The position numbers and the translations under genes are program-made. DNA of 21,512 nucleotides from an uncultured Spirochaetaceae bacterium (lineage in GTDB: Bacteria > Spirochaetota > Spirochaetia > Treponematales > Treponemataceae): contig CACYDQ010000205.1 of NCBI GenBank assembly GCA_902773215.1, positions 1 to 21,512 on the forward strand, written 5' to 3'. Below the pieces are notes generated by a model, which was given only the letters and a program-made list of their open reading frames with translations, did no database searches and was not told the DNA's origin. Below are positions 1 to 7,728 of the stretch, piece after piece. Position 1 is the stretch's first letter. Every line of letters starts with the position of its first letter.

Positions 1-36
1 CAATTTCATTGCGACTTTTGGGACTCGCGCATTCTG

Positions 37-51
37 AAAGCCACAGGCTTT
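37..51 (-). terminator. Possible luxS terminator hairpin (weak)
   Basis: A 6-bp stem (AAAGCC / GGCTTT) with a 3-base loop lies about 15 bases past the luxS stop codon. No T-tract follows on the minus strand, so it may only be a transcript-end hairpin. Nothing else is visible in positions 1-66. Confidence 0.3.
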
Positions 52-66
52 GGGCAGGCGCGCCAC

Positions 67-546
67 TCACTCCGGGTAGTACATGTGGGCCTTGTCCAGC
101 TTGCTGAGCGTGTTGTCCAGATAGCGGCGGGCCAGCCAGTTGGCCATGCCCAGGTTCTGGTCCAGGTAGTTGCCGCAGTCATGGGCGGTCGCACCGGGAA
201 TCTCGCCCTTGTAGTCCCTGACGAACTCGAACATCTTCTTGACGAGGGGGGCGACGGCCTCGCTGGTCAGGTCGCCGAAGAGAACCAGGTAGAAGCCCGT
301 CCGGCAGCCCATGGGCCCGAAGTAGACGACGGAATCCTTCCACTCAGCGTCGTTGCGGAGGAAAGTCGCCCCCAGGTGCTCTATCGTGTGCATCTCGGCA
401 TTATTCATTACCGGCTCCTTGTTCGGCGCCGTCATGCGCAGGTCGAACGTCGTCACCGTAACGTTGTCCCTCTTGTCCTTGCGGGAGACGTAGACCCCCG
501 GCTCCAGCTTCAGGTGGTTCACCGTAAAACTCGCAATCTTTTCCAT
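67..546 (-). CDS. luxS: S-ribosylhomocysteine lyase LuxS
   Basis: LuxS cleaves S-ribosylhomocysteine to homocysteine and DPD, the precursor of autoinducer-2, in the activated methyl cycle in the cytosol. The 159-residue product has the expected family length. The metal site is visible: HTIEH (His53, His57) and Cys124 in AHDCGNYLDQNL. The catalytic cysteine is Cys81 in GPMGCRTGF. I chose the ATG at 544-546 because AGGA sits 5 bases before it. An in-frame GTG at 556-558 would add four residues (MRNT), but the ribosome site would then be inside the gene. It is a single gene with its own promoter; the methyltransferase cycle partner Pfs is not in the window. Family assignment is secure; whether AI-2 acts as a signal here is not shown. 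Confidence 0.97.
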   Translation of the reverse strand: MEKIASFTVNHLKLEPGVYVSRKDKRDNVTVTTFDLRMTAPNKEPVMNNAEMHTIEHLGATFLRNDAEWKDSVVYFGPMGCRTGFYLVLFGDLTSEAVAPLVKKMFEFVRDYKGEIPGATAHDCGNYLDQNLGMANWLARRYLDNTLSKLDKAHMYYPE

Positions 547-590
547 GGTATTCCTCACATACTCTTCTATTATATAGCGTGTATAACGTG

Positions 591-620
591 ATTATACAGG
601 CTCAGAGCCCAGCAAGTCAA
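591..620 (-). promoter_or_regulatory. luxS promoter
   Basis: On the minus strand TTGACT (615-620), an 18-bp spacer and TATAAT (591-596) form a near-consensus sigma-70 promoter. It predicts a leader of nearly 40 bases carrying the GAGGAA ribosome site. A second TATAAT lies at 569-574 but has no convincing -35 element. Confidence 0.7.
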
Positions 621-663
621 CATTGCGCGCTGTGAGCCTTTTCGGCTGTGACCGATTTATCAG

Positions 664-679
664 GCGGGGGAGGCCCCGC
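664..679 (-). terminator. GC-rich hairpin after the polysaccharide operon
   Basis: GCGGGG (664-669) pairs with CCCCGC (674-679) across a 4-base loop, 18 bases beyond the stop codon of the last polysaccharide gene (697) and before the luxS promoter. No T-run follows, so termination strength is uncertain. Confidence 0.4.
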
Positions 680-696
680 TTCTCGGATAAGGGCGG

Positions 697-2144
697 TCAG
701 TCTGAATAATCAAAGGCCACACTTCTTTTTCCGAAATAGCGGGCGACATCCTTGTTTATCCAGAAGTCCTTGTTCTCCGACAAGCCAAGGACTTTTATGT
801 TGGACCACTCGCCTGATTTTAACCTCTCGACGGAAACAACGACATCCCCATCATCTGACTGTTCTATGTCGAAGATAATTTTCTCCTGCCTCCGGGCCTC
901 GCGCAGGTAGTCTCCCTTCAGCTCATGGTACAGCATTGTGATGGACAATGGTTTTGACCTGCCAACAATAGGCAGGAATGCCGAAAGGGGAACAATACAG
1001 ACAAAGGATAGGCCCATGAAGAATTCTTTCGTGAACACCGGGAATCTTTTTTTTGCGGTCCACCCACCCCAATAAACCGCGAGCAACAGAACATAAAGAA
1101 CTATTGCGAGACGTTCTACACAGACGCATCGTAAATGCATGAATTCCCAATCCCTGCTGCTATAACCAAGCATAACCGGAAAGTCTGTGATTACACAGCT
1201 CAGATAGGAAAAAATGTCACAAGTCCGGGATATCTGAACGGCAGGCTGGTACTCTTCAGTATATGGAATGAGAATGCAAATGTTACGGCAAACAGGGATA
1301 ACAGCGTTCCCGCCTGAAAATCATTGAGCAACACATTGTTCAACCTGCGAAAGCTGACAAGCACGGACCGCAGGACATCAATCTCACTGTCTATAATTCC
1401 ATGCCGTACAAAGTTTCCCGGGGCAAGCGCATTCATGACAGATCCGGCAAGAGCCACTAGCCCTATAGCAATCGTCGCGCGGACTCTATGTGCGATGAAC
1501 ACATCATAGCAGACAAGGAAAAGCAGGATGGAACACAAAAGCGCACTGACATCAAGTGACCCGCCTGCAGCCATGACAGCAGAAATCATGCCCGTTGCGA
1601 GACACAGTTTCTTATTTCTGACGAAATCCAATGAAAACCACATTGAAAGCGTGATAAACAAAAAGGAAAGCGGAACCGTATACATGGCCAGCCCTGTGTG
1701 CCAGAAGAACAGTTCCTGAACATCAACGAAGTTCACCACATAAAAGACAGTACAAAACAAAAGCAGCAAAGAGAAATTCACTCTGTCAGCTCTTTCAGCT
1801 CCCAGCACGCGGGCTACCGTCCATGAACAAAAAAACAAGCTGCCAAAGAAAAACAGCGCAGCAAGAACCATCTCCAGACGCAGAACGTTCAAACCGAACA
1901 GGTAGTAAACCGGAATGCTCACAATAACATTTCCCGTATATGTTCCCTGCTGTTCCAGATAAATCTGCCGCATCCTGTCAAACACGAAATGAAATACATT
2001 CCTCTCATAGGATAAGAACGGAATGGTATTAGTAAAGTCATCGGCCGATGGTACACCGAAAAAACATGCGAACAACACAGGCAAGACAGTCACACCCGCA
2101 AACATACAGAGGAAACAAAACAGGAACCTTTGTTTGACCGACAT
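697..2144 (-). pseudogene. DUF6056-like polytopic membrane protein, frameshifted
   Basis: Two consecutive reading frames make one protein: residues 1-314 (2144-1200) and a second frame from about 1214 down to 697. The first part begins with a membrane segment and SADDF, and carries APGN near residue 250; the second ends in WINKDVARYFGKRSV. These marks fit the DUF6056-type membrane proteins of polysaccharide clusters, whose biochemical role is not established. The upstream frame ends at TGA (1200-1202), just after a T6 run (A6 at 1209-1214 on plus). One extra T there gives a continuous 482-residue protein reading VTFF-SYLSCV. The start codon overlaps the fdtC stop by one base (TAATG), so it is translationally coupled. 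It is last in the operon, and its codons are AT-richer than the core genes. It could be a true pseudogene, a homopolymer sequencing error or a switchable gene. An A8 tract also lies inside the second part (T8 at 1047-1054). Confidence 0.65.
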
Positions 2145-2608
2145 TATTGTCCATCCACTATTTTTCTAATGAACCGCGCAGGGTTCCCGTACCAGAGCTC
2201 CCCGGCGGGAATGTCGTGCGTCACCACGCTCCCAGCCCCTATCATCGCGTTTTCCCCTATCGTATGGCCGCAGACTATCGTGCTGTTCGCGCCGATGCTC
2301 GCCCCTGTCTTTATGACGGTCCGCGCATATTCCGCGGGATGCTCCTTCGAGCGGGGGAACAGGTCGTTCGTAAAGGTCACGTTCGGTCCCACGAACACGT
2401 TGTCCTCAATCGTCACGCCGTCCCACAGCTGGACGCCGCATTTTACGGTCACATTGTCCCCCACCACAACATCGTTCTCCACGAACACGTTCGCGCATAT
2501 ATTGCAGTTGTCGCCTATCCTTGCACCGGGCAGGACGACGCAGAACTGCCAGATGTTCGTGTTTTCCCCGATGTTACTGCTCTTTACGTCAGCCGTTGGA
2601 TGAATCAT
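2144..2608 (-). CDS. fdtC: Sugar N-acetyltransferase, left-handed beta-helix (FdtC-type)
   Basis: Probable acetyl-CoA-dependent N-acetyltransferase of a dTDP-3-amino-3,6-dideoxyhexose, the last step of dTDP-Fucp3NAc or dTDP-Quip3NAc synthesis. The 154 residues are almost entirely hexapeptide repeats (IGDNCNI, VVVGDNV, VTIEDNV, ASIGANS, HTIGENA), the pattern of a left-handed beta-helix trimer. His115 in CGHTIGEN is a plausible active-site residue. A GGAGGA ribosome site lies 7-8 bases before the ATG, separated from it by a T7/A7 run. The gene overlaps the end of the acyltransferase gene by 20 bases and the next gene's start by one base. The substrate is inferred from fdtA and fdtB in the same operon; the fold is clear, but other amino-sugar acetyltransferases look alike. 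Confidence 0.8.
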   Translation of the reverse strand: MIHPTADVKSSNIGENTNIWQFCVVLPGARIGDNCNICANVFVENDVVVGDNVTVKCGVQLWDGVTIEDNVFVGPNVTFTNDLFPRSKEHPAEYARTVIKTGASIGANSTIVCGHTIGENAMIGAGSVVTHDIPAGELWYGNPARFIRKIVDGQ

Positions 2609-3687
2609 TTTTTTCCTCCACCATTTTTGCCACGAGTGCCCTTTCCTTTTTAATCATTGCCTTTGTCCATCTGACGGCATACTCGACGGCTATGGACCCG
2701 AAGACCATCACCGCCATGTAAGAAATCCTCTTAACCCATATGTTCCCGTTGAGGACTGAGGATTTCACGAGCCAAAAGTCCAAGAAGTACCTATGGTACA
2801 GGAACATGTACAGTGTATGTCTGCCGAGCCAAGCCCATACGCCTGCAACCTTGCTGCCAATCCAAAATCGTTCAAGTACGCATCCAAGATTGAATACGGC
2901 CCCCGCCACCAGGACTGCAAGCGTGATGGAAGTGACACTCGGGGGATTGAGTCCTGCCCCGAACGGCAGCCTTGCGTCCAAGGCAAAGAAGTCGCGGCAT
3001 TCAAACCTCCACCAGCATACCGACAACGAAACGAACGCCAGAAAACCCGGCAGCCCGCCTTTCAATTTATAGTTCCCGGCCACGACCATTCCCGCAAACA
3101 TTAGGAACAGGAATGTTCCCCCGAGTACCTTTCCCCCACCACCATATATTCCTAAAATATTGCTGAACCTAGTCGTCAAGGAGCCTATCAAGAGCGTACC
3201 CCCCCCCATATATAGCGTATATTATAATTTTCTTACCCTTATTAACACTGTATCTACAGTCACATAGCTTGATCATATAGAAAAGCACGGGCGCGGCAAG
3301 CAGGAGCTGGATATAAAGGAGCACGAAGTAAAACGGGCCGGACGCATTGAAGTGTATGACTGCCGCTAGATATGTCAGGAAGTCGAACGAGCGGTACGCC
3401 GTGACCTGGTAGACTGCGGTCGCCAGCAGGTATGCCCCTCCGATGCGGAGGATTCCGGACAGGACCTTCTTCTTGAGGTTCCCGAAGTTCCTCTCGAAGG
3501 ACCAGTAGCTTGTAATCCCCATCAGCAGTATGAACAGCGAGACGGAGAAATACGATGCCAACGCTATCGACCCGCGGTGGTACAGAATCCCGTTCGTATG
3601 GTCCACCATCGCGGCAACTATCGCCACGAATTTGGCCATATCTATCCACGGCACCTTCCCCGTGCCGTTTCCTGTGTTAGAACCCAT
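2589..3687 (-). pseudogene. Acyltransferase-3 membrane protein, out of frame at a G9 tract
   Basis: This is an integral-membrane acyltransferase of the OafA/acyltransferase-3 type, which O-acylates surface sugars. The N-terminal frame (3687-3169) has PWIDMAKFVAIVAAMVDHTNG with the family's His at residue 30 and several membrane helices. It reaches IYGGG at a run of nine G (minus strand) and leaves frame, ending in YALDRLLDD. The remaining helices continue in another frame (from 3209 to 2589), starting GGGTLLIGSL and ending EEKNDSSNG. Removing one G (or adding two) restores a 365-residue protein of normal length. The start overlaps the fdtB end by 11 bases, and the end overlaps fdtC by 20. As written the gene makes a truncated protein of 172 residues. 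The break falls exactly on the homopolymer, so phase variation is the favoured reading; assembly error is the alternative. Confidence 0.8.
3199..3207. repeat. Nine-base C/G homopolymer inside the acyltransferase gene
   Basis: Nine consecutive C on the plus strand (G on the coding strand) mark the exact point where the acyltransferase reading frame is lost. Eight or eleven G would be in frame; nine or ten are not. Confidence 0.9.
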
Positions 3688-4771
3688 TTATCGCCTCAAT
3701 CACCCTGGACTGCTCGTCATCCGTCATCCCGTTGTAGAGCGGGATAGACAGGACCTCCCCCGCGTACCGCTCCGTGACCGGAAGCGAGCCCTCCTTCATG
3801 CCGAGGTACGAGTATGCCTCGGACAGGTGCGGGGGTATGGGATAGTGGATTATCGTGCCTATGCCCCTTTCGTCAAGGTGCTTTATGAGCGCGTCCCTCT
3901 TCCCGCAGCGTATGACGAACTGATGCCAGATGTGGGTCGCGCCGTCTCGGATTCCCGGGAGCTGTATCTTGTCATTATGGAGTTCCCGGAGGTAGCGCCC
4001 GCATATCCGCGCCTTCTCTGCAGCCAGCTCGTCAAGGTGGGAAAGCCTGACCCGGAGGAGCCCTGCCTGCAGCTCGTCCAGCCGGGAATTGGCTCCCACG
4101 ACCCTGTTGTGGTAGCGCTTCTCGCTCCCGTAGTTCCTGAACACGCGGACCTTCTCCGCAAGCCCGTCGTCGTCCGTTGTTATGGCCCCCGCATCGCCGA
4201 AGGCCCCGAGGTTCTTGGAGGGGTAGAAGGAGAAGCAACCGATGTCGCCGAAGGTACCCGTCGTCCGCCCGTTGAACTTTGCCCCGTGCGACTGGGCGCA
4301 GTCCTCCACGAGGCGGAGGCCGCGCCTCCTGCACAGATCGGCAATCGTCCCCATGTTTGAGGCCTGGCCATAGAGGTGGACGGCGAGGACGGCCTTGGTC
4401 CGCTCCGTTATCTTTTCTTCAATCTTGGACGCGTCCATGTTGAAGTATTCGTCCGGCTCCACGAATACCGGGGTCGCCCCGTTTATCGTGATTCCCATGA
4501 CGCTCGCGATGTAGGTGTTGCCCTGCACGATTACCTCATCGCCCTTCCCTATCCCGAGCACGCGGAAGGCTATCCACAGGGCGTCCAGGCCGCTGGCCAG
4601 CCCGACGCAGTGCCTCGCGCCGATGTAGGACGCGAACTCCTTTTCAAACTGGGACACCTCGTTCCCGAGCACGTACCAGCCAGAGCGAAGCACCTCCAGC
4701 GCCTTCCTCTCGAACTCCTCCTGATACATGTAGAAGCCTCGATCCAGCCTGTTAGGCATTATCTTTTCCAA
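3677..4771 (-). CDS. fdtB: PLP-dependent sugar 3-aminotransferase (DegT/DnrJ/EryC1, FdtB-type)
   Basis: Transfers an amino group, usually from glutamate, to C3 of dTDP-3-keto-6-deoxyhexose. The product has 364 residues, the usual length for the family. The PLP lysine is Lys186 in SFYPSKNLGAFGDAGA. VEDCAQSHGA (Asp157) is the strand contacting the pyridine nitrogen, and SGLDAL (60-65) begins the phosphate-binding region. I use the TTG start at 4769-4771, which has GAGGAGGGG 6-7 bases upstream; an ATG at 4757-4759 (MPNRLD) is possible. It begins 3 bases after the GT2 gene. FdtA in the same operon would supply its substrate. The aminotransferase family is certain; the exact sugar (Fuc3N or Qui3N) cannot be told from sequence alone. 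Confidence 0.88.
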   Translation of the reverse strand: MEKIMPNRLDRGFYMYQEEFERKALEVLRSGWYVLGNEVSQFEKEFASYIGARHCVGLASGLDALWIAFRVLGIGKGDEVIVQGNTYIASVMGITINGATPVFVEPDEYFNMDASKIEEKITERTKAVLAVHLYGQASNMGTIADLCRRRGLRLVEDCAQSHGAKFNGRTTGTFGDIGCFSFYPSKNLGAFGDAGAITTDDDGLAEKVRVFRNYGSEKRYHNRVVGANSRLDELQAGLLRVRLSHLDELAAEKARICGRYLRELHNDKIQLPGIRDGATHIWHQFVIRCGKRDALIKHLDERGIGTIIHYPIPPHLSEAYSYLGMKEGSLPVTERYAGEVLSIPLYNGMTDDEQSRVIEAINGF

Positions 4772-4774
4772 AGC

Positions 4775-5692
4775 TTACCCCTCCTCTTCGATGATATACG
4801 GAGGCCTTTTCCGTGTCGCGTCAAACGTCCGCCACAGGTATTCTCCGAGGATTCCCAAAGTCAGCATTACCACCCCGAAGCTGAACATATTGAACACGAA
4901 CAGGGCTGTCCAGCCCCTTACCGGGACGAGCCCAAGGAACTTGAACGTTACAAGGAATATACCCCAGAGAATTGAGACTATGAACGCGAGGAAACCTATC
5001 GTGGACACGAACTTGATCGGCAGGGTCGAGAAGCTGAAGAGCGTGTCAGTCACGAGCCGAAGCTTCTTCCTGAGCGTCCAGCGGCTCTTCCCTATCTGGC
5101 GGGCCTGCCTCTTATAATATACGCAGGCCGTCCTGAATCCGCTCCACAGTATCTGCCCCGTCAGCGCGCTGTTCTTCTCGTCCAGCATGTTGAGGACATC
5201 GATTACCTTTCGATCGATGAGATAAACATCGAAGCCTGTTTCGGGCATGTTTGGGAACGAAGTTTTGCGGACCATCCCGTAGTACAGGCCGGCGAAGAAT
5301 GTCTGGCTCTTCTTCTCCTCGCGACCTTCGCGTACTGCGAGGACGACGTTGTTCCCGCCCCTCCAGCTCTCCACCATGGCGAGGATCATTTCCGTCGGCT
5401 CCTGCAGGTCGGCGGCCTTTACGACGGCGCAGTCCCCCGTGCAGTGGGCGAGGCCGCATAGTATCGCCGCGTGCGAGCCGAAATTCCGCGACAGGCTTAT
5501 CGTCTTGATGTTCGGGTCGGCGGCGGCGAGCTCCCGCATCACCTCGTAGCTCGCGTCCTTCGAGCCGTCGTTGACCATGACCAGCTCGTAATCGTAATCG
5601 ATTACATCGATTATCTTCTTCTTGATGTCCTCGTACAGCGGCTTCAGATTTTCCTCATTGAAGTAGACGGGGATTATTATGGAAAGCTTCAT
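4775..5692 (-). CDS. GT2 family glycosyltransferase (polyprenyl-phosphate type)
   Basis: A family-2 glycosyltransferase with a cytosolic GT-A domain and two C-terminal membrane helices, like dolichol/undecaprenyl-phosphate sugar transferases (DPM1, GtrB, ArnC group). The N-terminus is LSIIIPVYFNEENL, followed by VNDGSKD (40-46) for nucleotide binding and ADLQEP (94-99) at the metal/acceptor site. Hydrophobic helices lie at about 223-248 and 262-290. The 305 residues match the group. It probably loads a sugar onto undecaprenyl phosphate, and the GT-C-like membrane protein encoded just upstream is a natural partner to use it. The start follows the upstream stop by 3 bases, with GGGGCGG before it. 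The specific sugar is unknown. Confidence 0.88.
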   Translation of the reverse strand: MKLSIIIPVYFNEENLKPLYEDIKKKIIDVIDYDYELVMVNDGSKDASYEVMRELAAADPNIKTISLSRNFGSHAAILCGLAHCTGDCAVVKAADLQEPTEMILAMVESWRGGNNVVLAVREGREEKKSQTFFAGLYYGMVRKTSFPNMPETGFDVYLIDRKVIDVLNMLDEKNSALTGQILWSGFRTACVYYKRQARQIGKSRWTLRKKLRLVTDTLFSFSTLPIKFVSTIGFLAFIVSILWGIFLVTFKFLGLVPVRGWTALFVFNMFSFGVVMLTLGILGEYLWRTFDATRKRPPYIIEEEG

Positions 5693-5695
5693 ATG

Positions 5696-7111
5696 TTACC
5701 GCCCCAGCATAAAAATTGGTATTTCAGTCTCCGACATCAAGCATGAAGTCCACTGCGAAATCATAAGTACGGAGAAGACAACGAATGCAAACGTAACCGA
5801 TATTTTATGGCTTTTTATGGATGCCCAGAACTTTCTATAATCGACATTGAAACATATTGTACTTGAAAATAAAAGGAACACTGCAAGAAAGAATCTGGAC
5901 TCGACTGCGCCCGGCAGAATAAAGAGGCATGAAACAAGTGCGGGAATAAAATACACAATGCTTTTCAAGTCCTTAATGCAACGGAAAATAAATGCCAAGC
6001 TAAACGAGAATACAAGCGCGATGGAGAATAACGCATAGAACGCCTTGTTATTGTTTATTTTCATGATATATACACTCGGCCAGCATGGAAACAGCATGTT
6101 CACGAAATGCCTTGTGTAAATCCCCGCCGCCTCGAACGGATGTTTGCAGATAAATTTGATAAAGCTCTTCCATGACGGAAATATTTCCACCTGTTCTTTT
6201 TCAAGCATTTTTTTTCCGACAGGATCCTCAAAGTACATCTGTGGAATTTCTTGCTCATGTTCTTCGTGGACGAAGAATCCAGTGAATGTATCATATCTTT
6301 GGTAGCGTATACCCCAGCTGCATTGGGCAAGCATGAGCGACTGGGTCGGAACAAAGATGGACTTGATTCCATTGTGTTTGTAGTTGAGGAATGCCTGCGG
6401 GATAGCGGCGAATATCAGCCCCAAAAACATAAATGAGATGCAGCAAAGTTTTCGCGCGCGACCATTTTGTTTTTTTAAACAGTTTATGGAAAAAAGAATC
6501 AAAGTTACCAGTCCAGAAAACAGATAGATTGTTCTGATGTTGTACGCAAGGTAGATAAACAGACCGCAACAAAAAGCATCCCAAAAAAGCCTGACGTTAT
6601 TTTCTTCATGCTCAGCTTTCATTAGAAAGAACATGCCCAAAAGACACGTATAAAGAGCATAAGAGTCTGAGAGCGTATAAGTAAATAGCCCGGAGAAGAA
6701 TAGGAATATGATGGCGAAATTCACTGCAGCTGCAACCGCATTTCTTTTTGATACGCAAGTGTCATGCTGCTGGAGTTTCGGTACGATAAGTGCGAACATG
6801 AGTGCGTTTATCAGGGAGTTTAATAAAATAAAATATCTGTGTCCTCCCCTGGCACACTTGTTCAATATTGCACAATAGGAAGGAAATACATATCCTCTCC
6901 ATGTCTCAAGTTCGGCGAAGTTCACCTTCCAACCAGAGGTTAGTTTCTCTGAAAACAACCACCAATAATACTGATTGTCAAACCCGATATTCAGATTGGT
7001 CTGCATGCTTGCCAATGTATTGCAGATGAAAATAATGATAAGAACGGGTAGAAAATATCGGTACCTTAGCAGTTGCTCAAAAAACTTGTCTGTTCTGTCT
7101 TTCAGGTTCAT
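5696..7111 (-). CDS. Polytopic membrane protein, GT-C glycosyltransferase-like
   Basis: A 471-residue protein with about ten or more hydrophobic segments. The first is at about 20-35 (YFLPVLIIIFICNTLA), followed by an outside loop with FDNQYYWWLFSE and FAELETWRGY. A large hydrophilic loop at about 270-330 carries HEEHEQEIP. This layout suggests a GT-C-type transferase that uses lipid-linked sugars on the outer face of the inner membrane, but I see no decisive motif and the family is not certain. The start overlaps the fdtA stop (ATGA), and the GT2 gene follows after 3 bases. Its codons are clearly AT-richer (many AAA, AAT, ATA, TTT) than those of fdtA or fdtB, which suggests separate acquisition of the variable polysaccharide genes. 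Confidence 0.6.
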   Translation of the reverse strand: MNLKDRTDKFFEQLLRYRYFLPVLIIIFICNTLASMQTNLNIGFDNQYYWWLFSEKLTSGWKVNFAELETWRGYVFPSYCAILNKCARGGHRYFILLNSLINALMFALIVPKLQQHDTCVSKRNAVAAAVNFAIIFLFFSGLFTYTLSDSYALYTCLLGMFFLMKAEHEENNVRLFWDAFCCGLFIYLAYNIRTIYLFSGLVTLILFSINCLKKQNGRARKLCCISFMFLGLIFAAIPQAFLNYKHNGIKSIFVPTQSLMLAQCSWGIRYQRYDTFTGFFVHEEHEQEIPQMYFEDPVGKKMLEKEQVEIFPSWKSFIKFICKHPFEAAGIYTRHFVNMLFPCWPSVYIMKINNNKAFYALFSIALVFSFSLAFIFRCIKDLKSIVYFIPALVSCLFILPGAVESRFFLAVFLLFSSTICFNVDYRKFWASIKSHKISVTFAFVVFSVLMISQWTSCLMSETEIPIFMLGR

Positions 7112-7542
7112 TTACTTTCTCCGACCACTTCTTTCACATACTCGTCATAGCTTCGGATGTACTCGTCTGGATCGTAATGCTTATCTGAAAGTACAAGCAG
7201 GACGGAATCAGGGGAGAAGTCATACATGTCCTTCCATATCATCTTGGGGAGGTATATCCCGACGTGCGGCCGGTTCAGCGGGAATATAGCCTCATTGCCC
7301 TTGCCGTCGCGGACCCGTATCTTGCTCTGTCCCGCGACGTTGATGAAGACGAACTCGCTCTGCCTGTTTGCATGTTGCCCCCTTACAACTTCGTTGTCGG
7401 ACCCGTAGATGTAGAATATCCGCTTGATGTCGAACGGGATGTCCTTCGCCCCTTCCACGATGACCAAGTGACCACGTTCGTCGCCGCGCTGCGGGAATTC
7501 GAACAGTTTTATGGTATCAAACACCGGTATAATGCTGCTCAT
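7108..7542 (-). CDS. fdtA: dTDP-4-keto-6-deoxyglucose 3,4-ketoisomerase (FdtA/WxcM-like cupin)
   Basis: Moves the keto group of dTDP-4-keto-6-deoxyglucose from C4 to C3, giving the substrate for FdtB. The 144-residue cupin shows the family pattern: GDERGHLVIVEG (20-31), IPFDIKRIFYIYG (35-47), VVRGQHANR (52-60) and a tail DEYIRSYDEYVKEV. FdtA enzymes described so far have two active-site histidines in HxH, with the first acting as base. Here the first is kept (His57) but the second is Asn59. This could change activity or product, or mark a variant subfamily. AGGAGC lies 7 bases before the ATG and overlaps the end of the small upstream ORF. The end overlaps the next gene by ATGA. Fold and pathway are well supported; catalytic competence is not proven. 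Confidence 0.85.
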   Translation of the reverse strand: MSSIIPVFDTIKLFEFPQRGDERGHLVIVEGAKDIPFDIKRIFYIYGSDNEVVRGQHANRQSEFVFINVAGQSKIRVRDGKGNEAIFPLNRPHVGIYLPKMIWKDMYDFSPDSVLLVLSDKHYDPDEYIRSYDEYVKEVVGESK

Positions 7543-7546
7543 AACA

Positions 7547-7672
7547 CTAGCTCCTGTTATCTACCGCATGGACTTCGTAGCCCTTGAGCGTGAGGCCCGG
7601 CACCGCGGCATCGCACACGATTACGATGTACCTGCAGACGGGAATAAGCACAAACATCAGATAAAGAAGCAT
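7547..7672 (-). CDS. Possible 41-residue small membrane protein / operon leader ORF
   Basis: A short frame starting MLLYLMFVLIPVCRYIVIVC and ending KGYEVHAVDNRS, with one hydrophobic N-terminal helix and a polar tail. I do not recognise it. Two things favour expression: a promoter (TTGCAC, 17 bp, TAGACT) whose -10 ends 8 bases before the ATG, as in other leaderless-looking genes here; and a stop codon 4 bases before the fdtA start, overlapping the fdtA ribosome site. It could be a small membrane peptide, a leader whose translation opens the fdtA site, or the remnant of a longer gene. With no homologue in view the call stays tentative. Confidence 0.42.
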   Translation of the reverse strand: MLLYLMFVLIPVCRYIVIVCDAAVPGLTLKGYEVHAVDNRS

Positions 7673-7680
7673 AATCAATA

Positions 7681-7709
7681 AGTCTAACAAAAAGAAAGCT
7701 CTTGTGCAA
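7681..7709 (-). promoter_or_regulatory. Promoter of the polysaccharide operon
   Basis: Minus strand: TTGCAC (7704-7709), 17-bp spacer, TAGACT (7681-7686). The -35 lies within CTTGCACAAG, an inverted CTTG/CAAG pair. It lies in the short gap between the upstream acyltransferase stop and the small ORF, with a -10 to ATG distance of 8 bases. Confidence 0.5.
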
Positions 7710-7728
7710 GCAGGCAGGTTTGGCCGAA

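Noticed and set aside
6..194. Minus-strand 62-codon frame at the window edge
   Set aside because: It overlaps luxS in another frame, is rich in T, W and R, and has no ribosome site.
1200..1220. Programmed -1 ribosomal frameshift joining the two DUF6056 halves
   Set aside because: The run is ACA TTT TTT CCT in the upstream frame, not a canonical slippery heptamer in phase, and I see no strong stem-loop just downstream. Mutation or error is simpler, though slippage on T6 is not excluded.
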